In this document: piece by piece, positions 9,801-17,521 of the stretch
Layout: each line of letters starts with the position of its first letter
How positions within the stretch are numbered: position 1 is the first letter of the stretch
NCBI RefSeq assembly: GCF_029851875.1
Contig: NZ_JARKVC010000028.1
Span: 1-64,000, forward strand
Direction: 5' to 3'
DNA from: Actinomyces sp.
Lineage (GTDB): Bacteria > Actinomycetota > Actinomycetes > Actinomycetales > Actinomycetaceae
Length of the DNA stretch: 64,000 bases
The notes under the pieces: model-generated
What the model was told of the DNA's origin: nothing
Seen by the model: the letters and a program-made list of their open reading frames with translations, nothing else
Database searches by the model: none
Translations under genes and position numbers: made by a program

Positions 9801-11191
9801 CCCTGCTCGCGCAGCGCCTGCGCCACGGCGTGCCCGTCCGCACCGGTAGCCGGCACGTGCAGGACCGTGCGTCCCGAGGCGGCGGCGTCGGCCAGCACGG
9901 CAGCCAGCGTGTCAGCCACGTCAGAGCCGGGCGGGGCGTCCAGGAGGAGGCAGGCTCCGGTGCTCACGGCCTCGACGGCGTCAAGCTGAGCCACGTCCAG
10001 GTCACCGACCCCACGCTCCAGCGCCGGGTCCCGGTCCACGGCGTCGGCCTGCTCCAGCGACAGGGCCAGGGCGGCCTGCGCATCAGGGTCTCCGGCCAGC
10101 GCAGCCACCAGGGCCGAGGCCCTGGCACGTTCGACCGTGGCGTCAAAGTCCTCCACCAGGGCCTGGCCGGGGTGTACGAAGGCGCCGACGACGAGCCGCT
10201 CGTGGATCTCAAAGTCCGGCAGGAACTGGCGTCCGAGCGAGCCCAGCCGCGTCAGGGCGGCCCGTGGGGTGAAACCGAGCTCGGACAGCGAGGCGCGGGC
10301 GACGGCGTCGACGTCGTTCCGGCAGCCGGCCGTGCGCAGGGCGCGGGTGACAACGGGGTTGACCTCGATCGAGGGCCCCAGGGTCAGCGCGGCGTCACCC
10401 CCGGTGGAGGCCAGGCGTACGGGTCGCAGCAGGACCGGGGCGTTGATGGTGCGGGTGAGACCGCCAGCCGTAGCGGCCGGTGCCTGCTCCACCTGGGGGT
10501 CGGCAGGATCAGTCGGCTCAGCCTCGGCAGGGCGCCCAGCCTGCTCAGCCGCCTCGGACTCATCAGGCTCCGCGGTCGCCACCTGCTCGCTCCAGGAGGC
10601 CACCCCAAGGGCGAGGTAGACCGGAGCGACTCCGAACTGGCGGGCCAGAAGATCAGTGCGCCCCGCCACCTCGCGCAGGGACTGACGCGCCACGCCGAGG
10701 GCGCTGCGCTCACGCACGAGGCTGGACAGGTGGGTGGGGCGGCCGGCGTACAGCTGTGCCAGACCCGAGGGGTGGGCAGCCGTGAGGTCAACGACGCCCT
10801 CAAGAAGCGTGATGTCATCCAGGCTGGCCACCCCACCCAGGTCCACCAGCTCCTCGCGCCAGCGCGCGAGCGCCTCCTCCAGCACCGCCTCTCCGGGGCG
10901 CCCGCAGGGGTGGGCGTGGCTCGTGGGGGCGCTGGTCTCAGCAACGGGCTGCTGCGCAGGCGCTGGTACAGCGTCCTCGTCGCCAGGGGCCACCTGGGCA
11001 GCACGATCCTGCGCACCTGTGGCAGAGGAGTCCTCCTGCCTGGTGCCCTCGTGCTGCGCGGCGGAGTGCGTCGGGGCCGCAGCCTCGTCGGTCTCGACCG
11101 GCCTGCTGGAGGCACCGACGTCCTTCTGCTCTGCCGCACGGGCCTGCGTCTTACGACGGTGACGGCCGAATGAGAAGAGTGAAGGCGTCAT
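6839..11191 (-). CDS. Large SF1 helicase-like protein with degenerate ATPase motifs and C-terminal Vsr-like domain
   Basis: A 1,450-residue protein laid out like actinobacterial DUF4011-type SF1 helicases fused to a Vsr/MTES_1575 nuclease domain. An N-terminal helical region comes first, the ATPase core begins near residue 400, and the nuclease-like domain lies at about 1223-1318 (VAHKSLRRRDRHWVERL, RRRGWRVYTAF). The catalytic motifs are lost. Walker A reads DAPPGSDVADTL (about 417-429) instead of GPPGTGKS. Motif II reads VLDASAH in place of FDEASQ. Motif V reads SEARSLRRDHVILSVGY, without QGDE, and the motif VI arginine region reads SLVEALCASRG. The surrounding fold signatures (VVGDPRREPTG, YAKTPHGR) remain, so this is a pseudo-enzyme, not a random frame. 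ATG 11191 has no clear ribosome site. Function unknown. Confidence 0.75.
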   Translation of the reverse strand: MTPSLFSFGRHRRKTQARAAEQKDVGASSRPVETDEAAAPTHSAAQHEGTRQEDSSATGAQDRAAQVAPGDEDAVPAPAQQPVAETSAPTSHAHPCGRPGEAVLEEALARWREELVDLGGVASLDDITLLEGVVDLTAAHPSGLAQLYAGRPTHLSSLVRERSALGVARQSLREVAGRTDLLARQFGVAPVYLALGVASWSEQVATAEPDESEAAEQAGRPAEAEPTDPADPQVEQAPAATAGGLTRTINAPVLLRPVRLASTGGDAALTLGPSIEVNPVVTRALRTAGCRNDVDAVARASLSELGFTPRAALTRLGSLGRQFLPDFEIHERLVVGAFVHPGQALVEDFDATVERARASALVAALAGDPDAQAALALSLEQADAVDRDPALERGVGDLDVAQLDAVEAVSTGACLLLDAPPGSDVADTLAAVLADAAASGRTVLHVPATGADGHAVAQALREQGLGDLVVDLTEDAGWRLHAAESIKDSLGVEPPALDVPGILSLREQLGEVRERLTSSLEALHVARQPWGVSAYEALQHLAKFTTGRSRRHTGARVERGMLERLGEEGLDQARTLLHRAHGLELLTPSTASSAWNGITVADIDQATDALSRLAELADELLPAIEKDAALVAEQCGLTRALTLTQWCAQLELLDGLRDSLDVFVPAVFERSAADMVIATATRQWREERSIEMSGATRRRFIKQAKDLVRPGRPVEDLHAELVKVQHRREAWRLYEPTSGWPELPAGLDGMQATARRAKQAVEELQPMLATADDVPDLMGVALPLLLGRVRALADDDVTAQKLPEINRVMGQLGELGLGELVADLASRGVDEEDLDTELEYCWWTSLLAHLLGTDPDLAGLDSGVLTERQARLRELDAEQSTSLAGPVAQAYARRVRLAVEADKDAARALYVALSRDDGVPLREILAEHPLAMVVKPVWIVPPTLVPQVLDPQALVGLAVLDASAHMPVCQVLPAFVRAEQVIVVGDPRREPTGLAAELGSLLPSVTLPTTRNSLDAQIASFLATHGYGDVVEAIPSPPGAAPLSLELVDGRGMPAPGQTAVESVQAEVDRVVDLVIDHALAHPEQSLGVVALNARHAEQIRRATTAAVVGSPALEEFFAGGIAEPFVVVDLSEARSLRRDHVILSVGYAKTPHGRTIHSFGAVSEPSGMVSLVEALCASRGTTQVVSCLAPQDIDPERLHAPGAQLLYQLLVRAAGLAQDDAQGSQEYPDPLLVDLAERLWRKGLTVVPRYGLEAGTRIPLAIGHPDYPGELFVAVLTDDADYVAHKSLRRRDRHWVERLRRRGWRVYTAFSVSVFVDPEAEATAIENEVLAVLSEREAERERAEQVVAAPPAELNMDSGEQTEADGAEQEEREPARGLRPPIAQGLPLQAYSDDQLDDLVAWIRSDGIERSVEAEVEELRATLALLRRGSGVDAVLTHAVTRTRAQADD

Positions 11192-11284
11192 ATCACCAAC
11201 ATAACGGCACCACCGCGTCCGTCGAGGGCGACTCCCCGGCAAGACGGACCGTTAAACGACTCATCCAGCGTGCCAGCACACAGC

Positions 11285-11329
11285 AACCCTCGTATCTCAA
11301 GAAGCGCTTTTCCTTGAGATACGAGGGTT
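11285..11329 (-). terminator. AT-containing stem-loop between pullulanase and helicase-like gene
   Basis: Perfect 16-base arms (11285..11300 and 11314..11329) flank a 13-base centre that contains AAGCGCTT. The hairpin lies downstream of the pullulanase stop and upstream of the helicase-like start, both on the minus strand. It probably separates the two transcripts. Its arm composition is poorer in GC than the neighbourhood. Confidence 0.55.
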
Positions 11330-11364
11330 GGCTCGTGAAGCGGCCTGGCCTGTCGGCCGGGCGT

Positions 11365-11388
11365 CGCTGAGAACGGCTGCTCTCAGCG
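11365..11388 (-). terminator. Hairpin just after the pullulanase stop
   Basis: An 8-base stem CGCTGAGA/TCTCAGCG with an 8-base loop begins about 10 bases beyond the pullulanase stop on the minus strand. It is a likely transcription end, without a T-run. Confidence 0.5.
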
Positions 11389-11397
11389 AGGCGTCAC

Positions 11398-14300
11398 TCA
11401 GGCAGCCCTGCGGCGGCGCAGCGCCATGCCTGCACCCATGAGCGCCACCGCGGCCGAGCTCAGGAGGACGAGAGAGCCAGCGCCGGTGCGGGCCAGGGCC
11501 TTGCCGGCCTTGGATCCAGCTCCCTGGGCCTGGGCCGATCCAGCCTTGTCGCCGCCCTGGTCGGCCGGCTTGCCGCCGCCCTGGTTGGTGTCCGGGTCAG
11601 CCGGCTTGTCGGTGGGCTGCTCACTGGGCTGCTCCGAAGGCTTGTCGGTCGGCTCGTCGGTGGGAGGCGTCGTCGCCTCCTCTGCCTCCACGTAGACAGC
11701 GACGGTGCGGGCGGGGACGGAAGCCGTGCCCGACTCGCCGTCGAAGGTGGCCTGCTTGACCACCGGGTCAGCGCCCTGGGCCTGGATGGAGTGGAGGACG
11801 AAGGGTCGGCCGGCCACCTCCTTGACCGTCTCGTTGGTGGCCTCGTTGGAGGCGTTGACCACCACGAGCACGCCCTTGAGGGCGGCGTCACGGTTCTCAC
11901 CCTGGGTGTCGTCAATGAGCATCGAGAAGACACCCGGCGTCGCCTCGGGGCCACCGCCCGGGAAGGAGACCTTCTCCTGGACAGCCTCAGCCGAGCCCAG
12001 TGCAAACAACGGGCTGGACTGACGGATCTTGAGGAAGTCCATCATCTGGGCCTTGGAGGCCTGCATGTCCGCCGTGCTCGGAGCCAGCGAGCCGTTGCTG
12101 AGCAGCGGCCGCATGATGTCCCACTTCGCACCGTTGACACCCTGCACCGGCAGGCCCTTCCCGAAGCCGTTGCTCGTCAGCGACCAGTCGATGGCGTTGT
12201 AGTAGTCACCGGAGTTGTAGGAGTCGCGGTCCAAGGACTTGGAGCGCAGGATCTCGGTGCCCGCGTTCCAGAAGGAGGGGGACTGACCGAGGGTCACGGT
12301 GGCCAGCGAGAGGCTGTTCATGCGCACGCGGTCAGCCATCGTGGTGTCGTCGGGCATCTTGTAGATCCCCAGGTCCCACAGCGTCTCGTTGTCGTGGGCG
12401 TCGACGTAGTTGACGGTCTCCTCCGGGCTGGAGGCGTAACCAGCGGGCTGGCCGTTGTAGTCAATCTCCGACCCCTTCTTCACGCTGCCGTCAGACTGCA
12501 CGAAGGAGTAGCTCTTGAGGTTGCCGGCCATGCCGAGCTTGACCAGGTCCACCGAGTGGCCCAGGGCTGTCTTTGCCTCCTCGCCCGTACGCGGGTCGCG
12601 GCCATTGGGGTCGGTGTACTGGCCGGTGCCCAGGCCCTGGAAGGTGCGGTGGTCAGGGTCGAAGGGCCCACCACCATGCACGGCGTCACGCAGGCGGTCG
12701 TTGAAGGCACCGATGCCGGTGCCATCAAGCTGTCCCTGGGTGGCCTGGGTGAAGAGGGCGTTGTTGGCGACCTCACCGAAGTTCCAGCCCTCGCCGTAGA
12801 GGTAGATGGACTTCCCGTCCACGCCGTCCTTGTCCAGGGTGAGCTCGCTGAGGGCCGCACGGACCTTCTTCATGGTCTCCACGCTGTGGTGCCCCATGAG
12901 GTCAAAGCGGAAACCGTCCACCTTGTACTCACGCGCCCAGGTGACCACGGAGTCCACCATGAGGCGTTCCATCATGGCGTTCTCGGTGGCGGTGTTCGAG
13001 CAGCAGGTCGAGGTCTCGACCTCGCCCTTGGCGTTGAGCCGCTGGTAGTAGCCGGGGACGATCTTGTCCAGGACGGACTTGTCGTCCTGGCCGGAAGCGG
13101 CGGTGTGGTTGAAGACCTGGTCAAGCACCACCTGCAGGCCAGCGGCGTGCAGCGCACCGACCATCTCGCGGTACTCGCGGGTACGCGCGCCACCGTCCTG
13201 GTTGCCCGTCGTGGCGTAGGAGCCCTCGGGGGCGGTGTAGTGCAGCGGGTCATAACCCCAGTTGTAGGCGTCCTGGTCCTTCACCGCGCTCACGGCAGCC
13301 TGCTGCTCCTCTGAGGCCGGTCCGGCACTGGCCGGGATGTCCGGAGTCTTCTGCTGGGCGCGGTCCTCCTCAATCGTGGCGATGTCGAAGGTCGGCAGGA
13401 GGTGGACGGTGTCGATACCGGCGGCAGCCAGCTCCCGCAGGTGCTTCATGCCGGCTGAGTCAGAGACCGTGAAGGCCTTGTAGCTGCCGCGATACTCTGC
13501 AGGCACGCTCTCGTCGGCAGCGGAGAAGTCACGCACGTGCAGCTCGTAGATGGTGCGCGCAGCATTGTTCCCGACGACGGGGCTCGCCGTCGTCGCCCAC
13601 TGCTGCGGCGCGAGCGCCGGGTCGGACAGGTCCAGGGCCACTGAGCGCTGGGAGTTGAGGGTCAGACCCAGGGAGTAGGGATCGGTGACGCGGTTGGTCT
13701 CCACTGTGCCGGTCGAGGGAGCGTAGACCTCGACCTCCCACTGGTACTGGGCCCCGGCGGTGATGGCGCCGTCGGCGTTGCTCACCGTCCAGCGGCCGTC
13801 AGTGCCGAGCACCGCCGGGGTACGCACTGGCTCAGAGTCCAGGGCAGCCACAGAACCGGTGGCGTCCGTGGTGTTCCAGCTCAGCAGGGTGACCTGGCGG
13901 GCGCTCGGGGCCCACAGGGCGAAGCTCGGGCGGCCCTGCTCGAAGGTGGTGCCCAGCGGCGCATCGGCCGCCACGGGGTAGAGCGCGTCCAGGGCCACGC
14001 CGGTCTGCACCGAGGTGAATGCGGTCGGGTTGCCGGCTGCATCACGCTGAACGACGGCGAGCTGCCCCTTGAGCGCCTCCCTCACCTGGTCCTCGCTCAT
14101 GTTCGTGACCTTCAAGGCGATGTAGCCGCGCAGGTTGGGGTGGGCGGCGACGACGGACTCCGGCAGCTCGCCGGCTACGGTGAGCGCAGCCTCAGTACCA
14201 CCGGTGACGACGCCGTCGACCAGACGGGCCCCACCCTGCGGGGAGGTGACGAGGCCGAAGGTGGCGGCAGCGGAGCCAGCGGCGAGCAGGTCCTGGCGGC

Positions 14301-14856
14301 TCACGCCCTTGGGGAGCATGGAGGCGGGCCAGGCCAGAGTGGTGGCGTCCACCCAGTAGGCGCGCGCCTCGCCCACACCCTGCACGCCCGAAGCCTCGGC
14401 CTCGATGCTCAGCACGTGAGTGGCCGGGTCATAGGTGAAGGTGACGTTCTTGCCCGCAGCAGTGGAGAAGGGGATGTTGTCCCCGCCGCGTGCGCCGTCC
14501 TTGCCGTAGTTCTCGTCCCAGGAGGTACCGACGGTCACCTTGACCTCGTAGCTGCCTTCGGGGAGCCGGTCGGTGGAGAGCCTGTAGGTGCCGTCTGGCT
14601 GCAAGGCCATGACGGTGCTGGCGCAGTCCGGCGCCCAGTCGGCGGCACAGCCCAGCTCATCCTGCAGGCTGCCGACCAGGACCACAGGCCGTTCGTCTGC
14701 CACGGCCGGCAGCGGGGCAACGATGCCGCTCATGCCGACGGCGGCCACAGCGGCCATGACTCCACCGATCCGCGCGCGGGAGGAGCGCAGAGCGCGTCGC
14801 GGGGAACGGACTGGGAAATCATGCGTGCCACCACGTGCCACACCTCGAAATCTCAC
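11398..14856 (-). CDS. pulA: Secreted, cell-wall-anchored type I pullulanase
   Basis: A 1,152-residue GH13 enzyme that cuts alpha-1,6 bonds in pullulan, glycogen and starch. A long signal peptide ends near PAVADE. N-terminal beta domains precede the pullulanase signature YNWGYDP (about residue 529). The four GH13 regions are VVLDQVFNHT, GFRFDLMGHH with the nucleophile Asp (about 650), YGEGWNFG with the acid Glu (about 687) and VDAHDNET (about 818). The C-terminus has a Pro/Thr/Gly-rich spacer, then LARTG (about 1120), a hydrophobic helix and RRRRAA, a sorting signal of the LAXTG type cleaved by class E sortases. The GTG start at 14856 has AAAGGAGT upstream at 5-base spacing. The gene is alone between terminators. 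Confidence 0.93.
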   Translation of the reverse strand: MRFRGVARGGTHDFPVRSPRRALRSSRARIGGVMAAVAAVGMSGIVAPLPAVADERPVVLVGSLQDELGCAADWAPDCASTVMALQPDGTYRLSTDRLPEGSYEVKVTVGTSWDENYGKDGARGGDNIPFSTAAGKNVTFTYDPATHVLSIEAEASGVQGVGEARAYWVDATTLAWPASMLPKGVSRQDLLAAGSAAATFGLVTSPQGGARLVDGVVTGGTEAALTVAGELPESVVAAHPNLRGYIALKVTNMSEDQVREALKGQLAVVQRDAAGNPTAFTSVQTGVALDALYPVAADAPLGTTFEQGRPSFALWAPSARQVTLLSWNTTDATGSVAALDSEPVRTPAVLGTDGRWTVSNADGAITAGAQYQWEVEVYAPSTGTVETNRVTDPYSLGLTLNSQRSVALDLSDPALAPQQWATTASPVVGNNAARTIYELHVRDFSAADESVPAEYRGSYKAFTVSDSAGMKHLRELAAAGIDTVHLLPTFDIATIEEDRAQQKTPDIPASAGPASEEQQAAVSAVKDQDAYNWGYDPLHYTAPEGSYATTGNQDGGARTREYREMVGALHAAGLQVVLDQVFNHTAASGQDDKSVLDKIVPGYYQRLNAKGEVETSTCCSNTATENAMMERLMVDSVVTWAREYKVDGFRFDLMGHHSVETMKKVRAALSELTLDKDGVDGKSIYLYGEGWNFGEVANNALFTQATQGQLDGTGIGAFNDRLRDAVHGGGPFDPDHRTFQGLGTGQYTDPNGRDPRTGEEAKTALGHSVDLVKLGMAGNLKSYSFVQSDGSVKKGSEIDYNGQPAGYASSPEETVNYVDAHDNETLWDLGIYKMPDDTTMADRVRMNSLSLATVTLGQSPSFWNAGTEILRSKSLDRDSYNSGDYYNAIDWSLTSNGFGKGLPVQGVNGAKWDIMRPLLSNGSLAPSTADMQASKAQMMDFLKIRQSSPLFALGSAEAVQEKVSFPGGGPEATPGVFSMLIDDTQGENRDAALKGVLVVVNASNEATNETVKEVAGRPFVLHSIQAQGADPVVKQATFDGESGTASVPARTVAVYVEAEEATTPPTDEPTDKPSEQPSEQPTDKPADPDTNQGGGKPADQGGDKAGSAQAQGAGSKAGKALARTGAGSLVLLSSAAVALMGAGMALRRRRAA

Positions 14857-15066
14857 GGAGACTCCTTTGCCTCGTTGGCATCCGGCCGGAGGGAGGCCGA
14901 CCGGATGTGTCCTCGATCATGGACTGAGGTCACAGTAGTGACACGGAAGGCGCACTGCAAGGCGTTGCAGAAACAGATACATGGGGCGGCCCTCGACCGC
15001 CTGGCTGCCGCCCAGCACCTGGCAGGCCGGGGTGCGGCGTGACAGCGCGGGCGGCGGAAAAAGATA

Positions 15067-15099
15067 CGACCTTTCCCCGCAGTCACGGCGAAAGGTCGT
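15067..15099 (-). terminator. Intrinsic terminator after tRNA-Arg
   Basis: 10-base arms (15067..15076 with 15090..15099) form a stem that on the minus strand is followed after four bases by TTTTT. It lies immediately 3' of tRNA-Arg and is the clearest classical intrinsic terminator in the window. Confidence 0.8.
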
Positions 15100-15102
15100 C
15101 AG

Positions 15103-15175
15103 TGCCCCCGAGACGATTCGAACGTCCGACACCCGCTTTAGGAGAGCGGTGCTCTATCCCCTGAGCTACGAGGGC
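15103..15175 (-). tRNA. tRNA-Arg (anticodon CCT)
   Basis: A 73-base cloverleaf on the minus strand. The acceptor stem is GCCCTCG with CGGGGGC, the T-loop is TTCGAAT, and the anticodon loop CTCCTAA gives CCT, reading the AGG codon. The discriminator is A and CCA is not encoded. Confidence 0.95.
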
Positions 15176-15199
15176 TTGCAGGTCCCCAGCCTACCAGGA

Positions 15200-15242
15200 C
15201 CTGCGTGGTGCCCGGGAACCACGTCCCCGGGCACCACGCAGG
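15200..15242 (-). terminator. Terminator hairpin after the universal stress gene
   Basis: Perfect 17-base arms (15200..15216 and 15226..15242) with a 9-base loop lie 13 bp past the minus-strand stop of the universal stress protein. It also separates that gene from the downstream tRNA-Arg. Confidence 0.75.
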
Positions 15243-15255
15243 TCAGGTCTGCGGC

Positions 15256-16197
15256 TCAGGCGCGCCCCCACGGGATACCGGCGTTACGCGAGACCTCAAA
15301 GCGGTCGTCACGGGTGCGCGAGGGCACCACCATGACCGGGCACGCGGCGTGCGAGAGCACGCCCTGGCTGGTCGAGCCCAGCAGCAGCCCGGAGAAGCCA
15401 CCGCGTCCGCGCGAGCCGACGACGACAAGGTCGACGGCCGTGGAGAACTCGCTCATGAGCTGGGCGGCGTTGCCGTCCAGGGCGTGGCGTCGCACCGTGA
15501 CGCCCGGGTGGCCCTCCACCGCCTCGGCAACGGCCCGATCCAGACCACTGCGCACGTCCGCCAGGACCTGGTCACGGTCGACAGCGGCCGGCAGCCAGGC
15601 CAGGGCCCCGGCCCCCGAGGCCATCGGCACCGCGGCCACCGCCGTCAGCTCCGCGCCCCAGGCCTCAGCCTCCATGACGGCGCACCTGAGGGCCTTGCGG
15701 GCTGAGTCCGAGCCGTCGACGCCGACGACGATGCGCTTGACCGGCGTGTACTCCGCCCCCTCGGTGTGGCGCGGGACGACGACGGTCGGGCAGTGGGCGT
15801 GCGCCGGCAGCGCCGAGGACACCGTGCCCAGCAGGCGGTCAGCGAACCCGCCACCGCCACGCGTACCGACGACGGACAGGACAGCCTCGCTGGACAGGTC
15901 CACCAGGACCCCGGCGGGATCTCCGGTCTCCAGCGAGCTGGTTACGGTCACGCCACGTCCCTGGACACGACTGACTGCCTCATCAACGACCGCCTGGGCA
16001 CCGGAGCGGATCGCGGTGTCATCGAGAGCCGCGTAACCACCGTCCAGCGACGCCGTCGTGAAGGATGGCAGCGAGTAGGCACACAGGATGTGGACGCGCC
16101 ACCCCTCGCGGGCGGCGCGGGCCACTGCCCAGTCCACCGCTCCCAACGACTCAGGTGATCCATCCACTCCGACGAGGACGACTCTGTCTTCAGCCAT
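15256..16197 (-). CDS. Tandem universal stress protein (UspA family)
   Basis: A 313-residue cytoplasmic protein made of two Usp domains. Domain 1 starts VVLVGVDGSPES and has VGTRGGGGFADRLLGTVS. Domain 2 starts IVVGVDGSDSARKAL and ends in VVVGSRGRGGFSGLLLGSTS. Both keep the G-2x-G-9x-G-S/T ATP-binding pattern, so nucleotide binding is likely. Such two-domain proteins respond to starvation, hypoxia or other stress in actinobacteria. ATG 16197 has AAAGGGG upstream. It is a single gene with its own terminator. Confidence 0.92.
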   Translation of the reverse strand: MAEDRVVLVGVDGSPESLGAVDWAVARAAREGWRVHILCAYSLPSFTTASLDGGYAALDDTAIRSGAQAVVDEAVSRVQGRGVTVTSSLETGDPAGVLVDLSSEAVLSVVGTRGGGGFADRLLGTVSSALPAHAHCPTVVVPRHTEGAEYTPVKRIVVGVDGSDSARKALRCAVMEAEAWGAELTAVAAVPMASGAGALAWLPAAVDRDQVLADVRSGLDRAVAEAVEGHPGVTVRRHALDGNAAQLMSEFSTAVDLVVVGSRGRGGFSGLLLGSTSQGVLSHAACPVMVVPSRTRDDRFEVSRNAGIPWGRA

Positions 16198-16290
16198 GGG
16201 TTCTGCCCCTTTCTTCGGGTGTCGGGAAACCGACTGATCTCATTGTCACCCCGATACGCCATGTGGTCCAAACCACTCCGCGTGGCGCGA

Positions 16291-16346
16291 AGTGACGACG
16301 GCGCCTCGCCAGCCTGCGCGGCAGGAGGCGGGGCGCCGTCGTCACT
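16291..16346 (-). terminator. Terminator hairpin after the first NlpC/P60 gene
   Basis: About 20-base arms, 16291..16310 with 16327..16346, one mismatch, 16-base loop. It lies 28 bp past the stop of the hydrolase gene on the minus strand. Confidence 0.7.
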
Positions 16347-16374
16347 GAGGAGATCCGCGCACTGAGCAGGGGAC

Positions 16375-17124
16375 TCAGCCGATACGAACGTATCCAATCG
16401 GCGAGCCGTAGACGGCGCGGTAGACCGTGCCGGTCGAGGGGGTACCGGCGTCGATCATCATGCCGTTGCCGACGTAGATGCCCACGTGGTGGCCGTAGTA
16501 GACGATGTCACCGGGCTGGGCCTCGGCAGCCGAGACGAGCGTGCCCGCAGCGCCCTGGGCGTAGGAGGTACGAGGCAGGGAGATGCCGGCCTGGGCGTAG
16601 ACGTACTGGACGAATCCGGAGCAGTCCCAGCCCGCCGGCGTCGTACCGCCGGAGACGTAGGGCACGCCCTGGTACTGCAGAGCGATCGCGACGATCGAGG
16701 AGGCCGAGGCGTTCTCGGGGGCCGCTACGGCGGCGGCAGGAGCGGAGGCCTCCGTGGTCTCCTGCGTGGTGGCCGCCTGCGTCTCAGCCTCGACAGCCGG
16801 AGCCTGCGGGGCGGCGACGGAGACCTCGGGGACGGCCTCAACGTCTGCCAGGGCAGCGACCTCACCAGCGGTGATGACCTCGTTGGTCGCCAGGGCGTTG
16901 CGAGCCTGGGCGGCGATCGCGCCGACGCCCGCGGCCTCAAGAGAGCCGGCCGAGGCCGACGCCTCGGTCGCACCAGCGGCGTTAGCCCCGGAGGCGAGCA
17001 TGGTCAGGGCCAGACCGGAGGACGCCGCCACCGCCATGCCGCGACGAGCAGCCGGAGCGACGGTCGCGATCGGGGTCAGGGGTCGTGCCGCCTTACGGTG
17101 ACGGGCCGAGGTGCTAGTGGTCAT
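16375..17124 (-). CDS. Secreted NlpC/P60 peptidoglycan hydrolase, paralog A
   Basis: A 249-residue exported protein. The basic N-terminus (ARHRKAARPL) is followed by a signal helix (AVAASSGLALTMLASGANA), a low-complexity Ala/Glu/Thr linker (about 50-140) and a C-terminal NlpC/P60 domain. Catalytic Cys is in WDCSGFVQYVY and His in HHVGIYVG. The family cleaves peptide stems of peptidoglycan. ATG 17124 has AGGAGA upstream. A ydaO-type c-di-AMP riboswitch lies in its leader, so expression probably falls when c-di-AMP is high. A paralog with the same N-terminus, linker type and its own riboswitch sits directly upstream (17522..18214), indicating duplication of the whole unit. Confidence 0.92.
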   Translation of the reverse strand: MTTSTSARHRKAARPLTPIATVAPAARRGMAVAASSGLALTMLASGANAAGATEASASAGSLEAAGVGAIAAQARNALATNEVITAGEVAALADVEAVPEVSVAAPQAPAVEAETQAATTQETTEASAPAAAVAAPENASASSIVAIALQYQGVPYVSGGTTPAGWDCSGFVQYVYAQAGISLPRTSYAQGAAGTLVSAAEAQPGDIVYYGHHVGIYVGNGMMIDAGTPSTGTVYRAVYGSPIGYVRIG

Positions 17125-17142
17125 ATGGGTTGATTCTCCTGT

Positions 17143-17273
17143 GTGCCGACGAGGTGAGCTGTCGGGTTCGAGCTGGAGACGCTCGGTCCGCTACGCGGAC
17201 TTCACCCCAAGGTCCCGTCACCGAGACCAGAACTGGTTCCCCCGTTCCTGCCATCGTGGTCATGGGCCTCGGC
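17143..17273 (-). promoter_or_regulatory. c-di-AMP riboswitch (ydaO/yuaA type), unit A
   Basis: The minus-strand leader contains the conserved blocks of the ydaO family in order: GCAGGAACGGGGGAACC, GGGGTGAAGTCCGCG, then CGAACCCGACAGCTCACCTC. The outer stem can form from GCCGAGG (17267..17273) and CCTCGTCGGC (17143..17152). The ribosome site AGGAGA follows just downstream. This class binds c-di-AMP and usually turns the gene off. It controls the NlpC/P60 gene at 16375..17124. A possible -10 (TATCTA) lies at 17369..17374. Confidence 0.85.
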
Positions 17274-17425
17274 GCAGGCGGCAGGACTGGGCCCCGCGAC
17301 GAGGACGCCCCCGGTCTCGACCGGGTAACGGTGGAGACGCTACCGGAGCACGCCCGTTGTGTCACGACTAGATAACACACATTGACGTGATGCCCGCCAC
17401 GTATCTGTCGATACCCCGCAGGACG

Positions 17426-17457
17426 GAGCCGCCTCCTCCGCGTGGAGGAGACGGCTC
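17426..17457 (-). terminator. Terminator hairpin between the two NlpC/P60 units
   Basis: 14-base arms GAGCCGCCTCCTCC and GGAGGAGACGGCTC with a 4-base loop and one mismatch. It lies about 65 bp past the stop of the second hydrolase gene on the minus strand, so each unit is probably its own transcript. Confidence 0.7.
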
Positions 17458-17521
17458 TCGCAGCAGGTAGCGCCACAGGGTGAGACGGGACGCGAGCCCG
17501 CAGCCCTGTGCGCAGCAGGGC

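Noticed and set aside
9449-11173. 574-codon open frame on the plus strand
   Set aside because: It is antisense to the helicase-like gene. Its translation (Gly/Gln/Val/His-rich) resembles no protein, and the minus strand has coherent family motifs.
11791-13314. 507-codon open frame on the plus strand
   Set aside because: It is antisense to the pullulanase catalytic domain, with the Val/Gly/His/Leu-rich composition expected of a reverse frame in GC-rich DNA.
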